From positions 19,739,726 through 19,803,725 of the forward strand of contig NC_063448.1 in the NCBI RefSeq assembly GCF_020379485.1: a DNA stretch of 64,000 nucleotides. The letters are read 5' to 3'. The position numbers were made by a program, and so were the translations under genes. Position 1 is the first letter of the stretch. Every line of letters starts with the position of its first letter. This document shows positions 55,507 through 64,000 of this stretch, in pieces. Under the pieces are notes generated by a model. The model had not been told where the DNA came from. It searched no databases and saw nothing but the letters and a program-made list of their open reading frames with translations. The stretch is from Brassica napus (Eukaryota > Streptophyta > Magnoliopsida > Brassicales > Brassicaceae).

Positions 55507-57205
55507 CTCAAATCATATATCACTCAATATTTAGGTATAATTTTCATGCGGCCTTACTCTTAAAAACAATCAATTCGGATTTCAATCTTGTGAGGACAAT
55601 GAGACTATCAATCTTAAAGGCATTTAATCAATCAATCAATTTCTAGCAAGTCTCAGCAATACTATATCTATGTGCTCATAATATTATGGTTTATCAAGAC
55701 TAGCAAAAACAGATTCAATTAATCATGCAATTAGGGTTTAACAATCAATGGATTTTAGCAAGACTAGTAAAAAGATTTATTAATCACTCAATCAGTTTCA
55801 AGGCTGATTTTAGCAATACTAGAATATAGATTTCAACCATGAATTTCAATGAATCAGTTTCAAGGCTGATTTTAGGCTGATTTTAACAATACTAGAATAT
55901 AGATTTCAAGCATGAATTTCAATGAATCAGTTTCAAGGCTGATTGGTATTTAGCATAAACCATGTGTAAATAATTTATCTAGTATCCGAATTTATCAAAC
56001 CTCAAAAACATATAATCAGATCAATCAATTTAATCGAACTTAGCATACAAAGACATTAGATTTTATCATGAATCTATCAACCTAGCATACGGATTCTCAA
56101 TTCTCAAAGACATCCAAATCAGATCAATATAACCTATCATACAGATTATTTAGGGTTTCTATTTAAAACATATCAGATTACAAAACTATCAATCCTAGCA
56201 GATGATATTAAACCTCAAGAATCATGCAATCAGATCATTCAGATTTTAAACAAGTAAACCTCAATCAATCTATCAACCTATCGGATTATATAAGCAAAGC
56301 AAGCTAGCAACCTATCGGATTCAATCAATGTTTTAACAGGCTGGTCGGTTTAAAAAATTTTAAATCAGATGAACAATTAACCAAGCAGGATGAGAAAATA
56401 AATCTATAAATTTAACGGTCAAACAATTCTAGCAACATAGCATCATATTCAATCAGATTTAAAACCTCAATGATCAAAACCGAAAACAGTTTTGATTTCA
56501 AAATATTCGATTAGGGTTTAAATATGTGATTTGATAATTATAGTATAATTAATTCTGATACTTATATTATTTAGGGTTTATAGATATAGGGTTAGGGTTT
56601 ATCGGATTTTAACTTGTAAAAACCGATTTGGAGTTTTAATCATGTAGGAACATGATTTAGGGTTTGGGGTCTCGAACTTTTAGAGCTTCGATTTACTCAA
56701 TGAGGATTTTTGATCTATATCCCTATGATTTTTATTCATAAAGATTAGGGTTTTAGGGTTTCATTCTTTATCAATCAATCCATGTTCGATTATGGGTGCT
56801 TAAGTTTTGAATTACCTTTTAACATTAGATGATTGTTGAATCGGAGCACCAAAGGAGTTGAGCCGCGAGCTGGACACGAACGGGACGCAAGCTGGAATGG
56901 ATCGAGTCGCTTCTATCGGGTCGCAGACGTCCTTTGTTGCTTGATCGGGAACGCCTTAAACGTCGGACGCGAGCTGTCTGATGTTGTCGCGAACGAGGAA
57001 GATGTCGCGTGCTGGAGCTGCTCTCGGGTCGCGAACGTCTGAGCTATGATCAAGAACGCCTTGGGCTGAAGCTGATCGGGGACGCGAGCTGGAACAAATG
57101 GGGGAACAAGAGACGCGATCGGGGTTTATGGTTCGTCAGATCGCCGACTAGGGTTAGGGTTTTAGGGTTTTTCGATTTGGGTATTAGTTTAGGGATTTAG
57201 AGTTT
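55507..57205 (-). other. long 5' leader of Copia D2 with internal repeats
   Basis: 1.7 kb between primer site and gag with no coding pattern. A unit of about 67 bp (TCAGTTTCAAGGCTGATTTTA ... AATACTAGAATATAGATTTCAA) is repeated at about 55793, 55855 and 55926. The part nearest the primer (56830-57150) is G+C-richer and repeats GACGCGAGCTGG phrases. Confidence 0.6.
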
Positions 57206-57218
57206 CGTGCTGATAACG

Positions 57219-57360
57219 TTTTATAAAAGTAATGGAAAAGTCTATATTTATTCATAACATAGAGGTTCCTTATATAGGAGATTACACCGTCATAAATAAA
57301 TGAAAAGATTACAAATCATAATCTTTTGGTTATGAGCCATCCACAATCTGGTTCATAACA
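57219..57360 (-). repeat. Copia D2 5' LTR
   Basis: 142 bp. The primer-binding site adjoins its left edge (minus strand). Confidence 0.85.
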
Positions 57361-58579
57361 ATAAGTGTTTTTGTCAAGTTCAAGAGTTTGAATAGCCTTG
57401 TAGACAATTGTTCAGATGGTGTATGGGCACTATACTTTTATTAAACGTATAATTTTCTATGAGCTACCTTAATCCGATAACACTAAATTTAGTGTTTTGT
57501 TTCTTATTTTATTTTTTCATATTTAATCATAACATCAAGATTAATTATATTAAAATTTTAATAACTTTTAAATTTTAATTATTTATATTTAATAAATAAT
57601 TATTTTATAGCATTTAGAGTCTATGTTTGTTCGTCAAAGTTTTATATTTTATAAAATATTTTAAATACAACTAAAATTTTATTCTATTAAAACATAAATA
57701 CAAAAGTATCTAATATATTTTATTTTGTTAAATAATAATACTCATTTAGTGATACTATTAACTAAGAAAATAATTTTATATTTTTTGAAAATAAAATAAA
57801 ATCATAAATACAAAACAATACAATGTATTTATTTTTAATTGCAATTAGTTATTATTGATACCAACTTAATTATATTATCAATTAAACATATTTTTTTCTA
57901 AGATTTGGTAGAATGAATAATATTACACTAAATCTTTGTGTTATACTATTTTCAAAACACCAAATTTAATGAAATTTAATAGAAGCTGTAGCTTTATTTT
58001 GATAATATGTTTGAGCCAAAAGATTTGATGGGCCAAAAGATTTGATGTGTTTCATTAGGAAAGATTTAATAAAAAAATTAGTTAAAAAATAATAATATAT
58101 GTTTGGGCCAAAAGATTTGATGGGCTGTTACGAGGTTTGAGGTCAAAATTTCCCGTTTATTTTCTTTTTTGAAATGACAATAAATTATCTGCGTAGGTTC
58201 CGGACAAAGTCTAATAAATACTCCTATTCGTCTTACTCCTTATTAAAAACTAATTAACGTAGATTTTATCAAATTGTGAAAAATTATTTCAAAATGTTTA
58301 CGAGTTCCTAAATCTCATGGCTAGTCAGCTAGTCTTACATCGGCGTCTATATTTAAATGTTTCTTTAAACTCCAAACAAATAAAAAATCATATATACCCT
58401 AACAGAGTATAATATCTACATTAACACTACTAAAATGAACACTGATCTTATAAGCAGAATAATTATGAAACAAAAATAGAACTATTACATCAAATTTTAG
58501 CATCACATATACATTGTCTTTGACATTGATAACCATAAAAGAAGAACTGATTTGGTGGCGACATCCCCGATAATCCATA
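57361..58579. other. AT-rich spacer with a possible MITE
   Basis: Inverted ends AACACTAAATTTAGTGTTTTG (57479-57499) and, reversed, ATTAAATTTGGTGTTTTG (57953-57970) may bound a MITE of about 490 bp. The phrase GGGCCAAAAGATTTGATG recurs at 58031 and 58107. No gene. Confidence 0.45.
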
Positions 58580-59404
58580 ACCTAACAATGCTTGTTCATA
58601 CGATTCGGAGTACGTCTGGGTGTTCGGGTCGGGTTCAGACCGGTTCCTTTCAGGTCTGGATCCTTCGAGTCATAAACATTCGGACTCAATAGGTACATAG
58701 AAATTTTCGGTTCGGGTTCGAGTCGTTCTTCTCGGATCCGGGTCGGTTTGGATCTATATTTAAAATATCCATGAAATATCCGTAATTTTCTTGGTCCATA
58801 TCGGGTCCGGATCGAGTTCGGGTATTTAGGATCTGAAAAGGACATGACATACCCAACTCCATCAAATTTAGTCGATATTTGTCACATATATCTAAAATTT
58901 TACAAAATAACTTAAATGAAACTATAAATAATTAAAATAAAACATTTTTAAACTCTAAAATTTATATTTTAAAGCTTTATATTACTTAAAAAATGTTACA
59001 AAATAATAATAAATGTTGATAGCAAAAGATATTTCAATTAAATCATAAAATAATATATAAAATAGAACACAAAAAAAGTCATAGTTTTAGATATACATGT
59101 TTTTAAGTCGGGTACAAATCGGTTCTTATCGGGTCTGGTCTATTCGGGTTGGTCCTTTTCGGGTTGGTTTCTTTCGGTTCTGGTTCTTTCGAATAAAAGA
59201 AATTTAGACCCAAAAAGTACTTGTAAATTTTCGGTTCGGTTACAGGTTGGATATTTTCAGGTTGATTCCGATTCAGGTTTTCGAGTCCAGGTTAATATGC
59301 CAAGGTCTAACTCGGAGGATGAGTGGTAAAGATTTGCTTTGGACAAGACCCTTAACCTAACAACAATGCCGGTTTTACCAAAAAAAAGAAGACCTAACAA
59401 TGCT
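58580..59404. mobile_element. composite insertion bracketed by a 13-bp direct repeat
   Basis: ACCTAACAATGCT occurs at 58580-58592 and 59392-59404. Between them is a degenerate element with GGGTTCGGGTCGG-type subterminal repeats at both ends (58610-58830 and 59100-59300) around an AT-rich middle, then a 90-bp piece ending in CCAAAAAAAAG (59300-59391) that looks like a SINE tail. The 13-bp repeat fits retroposon target duplication with the other element inserted inside. Confidence 0.6.
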
Positions 59405-59518
59405 GAATGAACAACCATTTATCCAATCGAGCTGTGAAAATGCCATATGTTACATAAAGATAAAATCAAATAATATTTAATATACAAAATATATCACTGC
59501 CAATTTATTTTATAGTTT

Positions 59519-60414
59519 GTTTTTTTTGTCAACCATTGTATTAAGCCGTTGGGCTAAACGAGATTACAAATGGAAATCAAAATTTTAAACCCAATATATT
59601 GATAAGCCCACCCGAAACCCAAACTGTAAAGATAAGATGACCAGATACAAACCATCTGTCCACCACATGTCATCTATCAAAACAAGGTGAGAGCTACGTG
59701 TTACGCTGGGGCACTGAGTCGCTTCTTTGCCGGAACCGCCGCCAACTCCGGTGGCGAAATCGTTACCAAACCCTGAAGATCAACTCTAATTTTGATTCCA
59801 TTTGCTTGCCTCACTCCCTTATACGCCTCTGCCTCCAAAGATCTTCATCACTTACACCGGATGTGGATTCACCAAGAAGCTTCAATCGATTGGGTTCAGC
59901 CATCGTCGAAACACTTACAGAAGCAAGCTTCAACTTTTTTTAAACGTAACTGGACCAAACGATGAAGACAAACATGCAAAACTCGATTCTTTATCTCATT
60001 AGAATACTTTGCTTAAGTTTTTACGAGCAAAGATTGACATCTTTTGGAGATAGAGATCAAGCATAACCGACAATAGGGTATAGGAACTCAGAAAAGCAAT
60101 AGGGATTTAAGATGAAGAAAGAGAGTAGAAGCTTGAGACTTTGTTAAAATCGAATCAAACCGAAGATAAAAGATAAAGAGTGATGAAAAGCTTAAGTTTG
60201 ATTTGAAGAGAAAAAACACAACAAAATTCCGAGCGGAAACTACAAATCGCCTAAGCGAAAAGAGAATTCGCCATGCGAAAGTCAAAATCGATCCTAAGAT
60301 CGAAAATATTCACAACCAAAAAAACGATTCAATTAATAAAATTGAATCGAATATGAGACATCTCATCTCTTCTTCCCCCGCGAAAGATCCAGAGAGAGAG
60401 AGAGATATGTATTT
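59519..60414 (-). mobile_element. second candidate poly(A) retroposon, minus strand
   Basis: An 8-T run at 59520-59527 is a short poly(A) on the minus strand (GGTTGACAAAAAAAA). An 11-bp repeat TTTTATAGTTT at 59508-59518 and 60415-60425 could be the target duplication. Size (about 900 bp), GGGCTT-rich 3' part and CT-rich 5' end resemble the unit at 43403-44222. The low-complexity flanks weaken the call. Confidence 0.5.
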
Positions 60415-60630
60415 TTTTATAGTTTTTTGTTAGCTTTTGAAGTTAGTCACTCTAATTCTCTAATCACTTATAGCCAACGTTCGTATGTTTTTTGGATTAC
60501 GTAATTGATTTAATTAGAACGCTTACAATCAACAGTGTATATTTCTCCTTTCTCAAAAAAAAAACCAATGTATACTTCTCATATTTTTTAACTCGAAAAG
60601 TATATAGTTTGTTCAAGAGTCTCATAAAAG

Positions 60631-60887
60631 GGGTGATTGGTAGCGTGAGCTGACTTTAGTTTTAATATTAATTTACAGCATTTAAATTACCAATTATATT
60701 TTAGTTTGTTTTTTAAAGCTACAGATAAAAAAATAAAAAAATGACCGTAAAAGCTCATATTTTTGGTCCTAGGAAATATATTATTATATCAATCAATTTT
60801 AAAGTTACATCACTTACAAATAAATCAAAAAATCCTACAACTTAAATTCTACAGTAATTTCTACAGTTACAGTCTAACCAATCACCC
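60631..60887. mobile_element. MITE with GGGTGATTGG terminal inverted repeats
   Basis: Begins GGGTGATTGGTAGCG and ends with the complement of GGGTGATTGGTTAGAC. 257 bp, AT-rich, no coding capacity. The target duplication is not clear (TCATAAAAG and TCGCTATAG are only partly alike). Confidence 0.7.
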
Positions 60888-61885
60888 TCGCTATAGCTTT
60901 ACTTTTTTTTGGGCAAAATTATTGCTCCAAACTTTTGATATAGCTGTAAATTTTATTACTGTAAAATTTTGGTCTAGCTATAAATTTTTTTCTTTAAAAG
61001 CATGATTGTTATAATTAGCTGTAGATTGTATTATGTTCATGTATAAAAAATTATTAATAATTATGAAATAAAATATATAATAATAATTTATAATTATATT
61101 AAATAAATAAAATAATAATTTAAAGAAAATCCATAAAACAGAATAATTTTAAATATTAATACTAAATAAATTGGAAATAATAAACAAATACATAACCATA
61201 AGAATAAAAAGAAAATATTGATTGTCAAATAAAACTTAAAAGAAAAAAGAAACATATAAATGATACAAGATCACATATATATATATTTAGAACTAGGTTT
61301 TGTTGTTTACAAATTAATATTTAAAGAAAATTAATGTAAATATACTTTTAATTCGGGAAAGCCCATAAAACTAGGCCGTGGATATATTGCTCTCTAGAGT
61401 AAATTTTTAAGAAGCTGTAAAAACAGAAAAAAAAAGTTAATAAAGTCTGATTGCTGTCAAATTAGTGTTGTAGGCATAATAAAGGAAAATATTGGCAAAG
61501 TGGGTCACTTTCGAGTTTATAATTTGGGCTTTGGGCCGCGCGGAGTTTTAATTCGGCAAATGGGTCATGTGTATTTGTGACCCTATGCGACTTGAAAGCA
61601 AAAGACGAAACGATCCTTGCTCCAGCTGCGGAATATCGGAAATGCCACTCCTCTCTCGCACGTGAGAATTTCGGCGACTTTCCCGGTTCCCGAAAAACCC
61701 GGGTCATTAACTTCGTCGTCTTACCTGCACTGGGCGGTAAACGACCTTCTGGTAAATTCATTTAATGTGAAAGTCTGAGAGGACTATTCGTCTTTCGACC
61801 TAGATCCACCAGTGTTCCCTAGCCTGTCGCAGCCGTTGGAGAATCTTCCCCGGCGATAATTAGACCCCAGACGACGCCTGCAGTG
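60888..61885. other. spacer and leader of the DUF1985 gene
   Basis: AT-rich to 61450, with AGCTGTAAATTTTA and AGCTATAAATTT phrases (60950-60985) of another MITE type. From 61500 the composition becomes balanced and probably includes the promoter or terminal repeat of the transposon carrying the next gene. Confidence 0.4.
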
Positions 61886-64000
61886 ATGAAGAAGTCCAAG
61901 CTAAGTCAGACAACCGTTCGTCGTCGGACCAGATCCTCTGGCGAGGAGCTCCTGGAGCGCCCTCCTACGAAACAGCAGCGCTATCCGGGTATGTGTTTCG
62001 TCCACCTCCGTTCATGTGGATTCCGTCTTTGCATGTCATCGGACAGATTCTTAAGTAATGATTAGTCGACACCGTTTTGTGTTCGAAGCCATTTATTTGA
62101 GTTATCGATTTTTCTTCTATTTGTAGATTCTGGATCTGAGGACGGCCCCGGTGGTGGTGATTCCTCAGGGGGACAATTCTCTGATGGGGTGCCCTCATCT
62201 GTGTTGCCCCGGAGACTGTTCGCATATGGTGCGTACCCGACAAAGTTGCGAGTAAACATCTACTCAAAATCACACGTCATCGGTTCTGTTGCTGCTGCTC
62301 TAAAGGGGACGGATGCGATGGACACTTTGATGGCTTCCCAGTTTCGGGGGCTGTTTCAGCTTCCCGTTGTACGCTACCAGAACTCTACGAAGCTCATCGG
62401 CTGCCTCCTCAGCCGACAGCTCGTTACGGCTCGCAGACACAAGTTCTGGTCCACCTTCGGGCCCGATCCACTACGTTTCTCGCTGTATGAATTCCGAGAC
62501 GTTACAGGTTTGAACTGCGGAGCTTTCGATGTTCAGGATTCAGAAGCATCTGAATCTGTTCCTCCGACGATGTGGAACAAGCTCTTTGATACGGCTGTCG
62601 GTAAGTTAACAGTCCTGAGTGTACTGCGCATGTTGGGAAATGAATATCTAGCTGTGGAGAAACGGCTCCCTTTGGCTCTGATCGCGTTGGTTGATGGTGT
62701 TCTCTGCCCTAGTAACAAAGATCTTAAACTAACGCCCAGGTACGTTGAGATGCTGTCAGACGTTGAGAGCTTTTTAGCGTATCCGTGGGGTCGAGAGTCG
62801 TTCTTGAAGACCGTGCCGTGTTTCCTGCCTCCCCTTGTTGTCGGACCAGGTGCGAACCCACTGCAAGTTATGCGTGGTCGGCTATCGCAAAAGATAACAG
62901 TTTGCTATGGGTTTCCACTTGCTCTGCAGTTGTTCGTATTTGATGTTGTGCCTCTGCTATTGGAGAAAATTCCCAACGCAGGGAACACCGCCACTTTCAT
63001 TGATTCCCCCGGAGCTTGCTCTTCGCCGTCCACTACTCTCACAGTCAACGAAATAGTTGCTGTCGAGGAAGACCCAGACGTAAGTTTGTTTTCCCTTTGT
63101 TTTAAATGCAGCGGATGCAAAAATACAGTGAAGTTAAACGGTTACGGCTTTTGTGGTTAACGTGTCTTCCATTGCTTTTTGCCTGGCTGCAGCTCTCTGT
63201 CCACTTCACCGTGATTCCTGATGAGGAACGGCTGCTGTTGGTGGACCAGAATGAAGATAGGCAAGTTACTTCTTTGGTGTAGAATTTGCTTTGTGGGGAA
63301 ACATTCAAACCTGAGGACTTTCCAGGTGGTGACCAGTCGTTTTCCCCCAAGTTTAAGGTTCCAGACGCTGCCCAGGGGGAGGGAGCTTGTCCCACTCCCG
63401 TACGCCAGATAAATTTGCGACAGCGTAATACAGCGCCCATTGAAGTTGAAGATATTTCTTCTTCTGGAAACAGCGGAGAAGAGAATCGTCAATGCTCAGA
63501 GAGGTGTACGCATGAAAATTTAAAACATTGGATATCCCAGCGGTTTGAGGGGATGGAGAACAATATTGAAGAGTTGCGGACACTGATTTGCAAGAGTTTG
63601 GGTCTGCCCGAGGGGAGCAAACGCAACGCTAGGAAGAGGAAAGCGATGGATGATCCGCAGGTGCGTCGCACTCCGTCTCCTGATGATAGTATTGTGAGTG
63701 AAACCGAGGGGCGAAACAGGAAGGGGAAAAAAAGGAAAACGGTTGGCACTCGACATGTTGGGAAAAAAACGTTGCCTCGGCGTCGATCTGGAGGTGGAAA
63801 GGAGGTGACAAAGGTTGTACGCCGAAGTTATTTTTTCGCATAATATACAATTCGTGGTCATTTACTGTCCTGACACCTTTGCCGTTTTCCAGGAAGTGAG
63901 CAGGAAGAACCCACCCTCATCAGAGAGAGAAAGTGGTCACCAGAACGATGATGATCATGCAAAAGAAAACGAGTCTGACAATGCACGTTTTCCACCATCC
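61886..64000 (+). pseudogene. DUF1985 gene of a ULP-type (Kaonashi-like) Mutator transposon, 5' part
   Basis: Exon 1 61886-61988 (MKKSKLSQTTVRRRTRSS, basic, perhaps nuclear targeting), exon 2 62127-63079, exon 3 from 63193 to about 63804, exon 4 from 63893 to the window end; all junctions GT/AG and in phase. Exon 2 has the DUF1985 domain (FGPDPLRFSLYEFRDVTGLNCG; LPLALIALVDGVLCP; AYPWGRESFLKT), which in Brassicaceae usually precedes a C48 ULP-like SUMO-protease domain; that part would lie outside the window. Exon 3 has KRKxxx-rich basic runs. TAG at 63280-63282 interrupts a frame that continues in register, so this copy is probably broken. It could still be a read-through or sequencing difference. 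Confidence 0.8.

Larger units (their letters stand above)
51538..57360 (-). mobile_element. decayed Copia retrotransposon D2, minus strand
   Basis: Two 142-bp LTRs (51538-51679 and 57219-57360) end in GGTTCATAACA. The primer site on the minus strand (GTTATCAGCACG, complement of 57206-57217) abuts the right LTR. Minus-strand order is gag (55506-54658), integrase (near 54110-53594), RT and RNase H (about 53000-51700), all with stops and frame breaks. Flanks GAGAT and ATAAG do not match, so the TSD has decayed or the ends recombined. The connector sequence resembles Copia D1. Confidence 0.85.

Noticed and set aside
1..64000. tRNA, rRNA or known ncRNA genes
   Set aside because: No cloverleaf or rRNA-like sequence noticed by eye; only retrotransposon primer sites and a SINE B box resemble tRNA.

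Overview
This is plant nuclear DNA, almost certainly from a Brassicaceae genome and most likely the Brassica/Raphanus group. Single-copy genes are sparse and split by introns, the background is AT-rich, and most of the window is nested LTR retrotransposons of plant Copia, Tat-type Gypsy and Athila types. The one intact gene (49187-49738) is a close match to Arabidopsis ERF12. Fragments of a tyrosyl-tRNA synthetase lie in the same region. As I recall, these two are neighbours in Arabidopsis (At1g28350 and At1g28360), so the window looks like a colinear locus inflated by transposons.

Layout. 1-9.2 kb: a decayed minus-strand Copia element holding two later insertions, a 1.3-kb non-autonomous LTR element (1662-2985) and an Athila-like solo LTR (4343-6011). 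9.8-10.2 kb: a rearranged tyrosyl-tRNA synthetase fragment. 11.7-17.5 kb: an F-box gene broken by a young Copia element (12192-16746), one frameshift and two stops. 17.5-32.6 kb: Gypsy element A, minus strand, with TSD ATGTC. It contains Gypsy element B (23701-30842), inserted in A's reverse transcriptase gene. Both A and B carry a plus-strand, intron-containing gene between pol and the 3' LTR. Inside B lies a 0.7-kb copy of DNA that also exists just outside A (32820-33524). 32.6-37.9 kb: the end of the synthetase pseudogene, with a second Copia element (33332-37770) in its last intron. 38-49 kb: AT-rich spacer with two hAT-type non-autonomous elements, a SINE, a Sadhu-like retroposon and a 0.66-kb tandem duplication. 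49.2-49.7 kb: ERF12. 51.5-57.4 kb: another decayed minus-strand Copia element. 57.4-61.8 kb: spacer with MITEs and retroposons. 61.9-64.0 kb: the start of a DUF1985/ULP-type transposon gene that runs off the window.

Function. Only the ERF12-like gene looks fit to make a normal protein. It is a short AP2/ERF repressor with a C-terminal EAR motif. The other reading frames are transposon genes or pseudogenes. Matching target-site duplications give the order of events: Copia-1 entered the F-box gene; Gypsy A landed just past the F-box reading frame; B landed in A; Copia-2 landed in the synthetase intron; the Copia-2/synthetase junction was then copied into B in place of its pol region.
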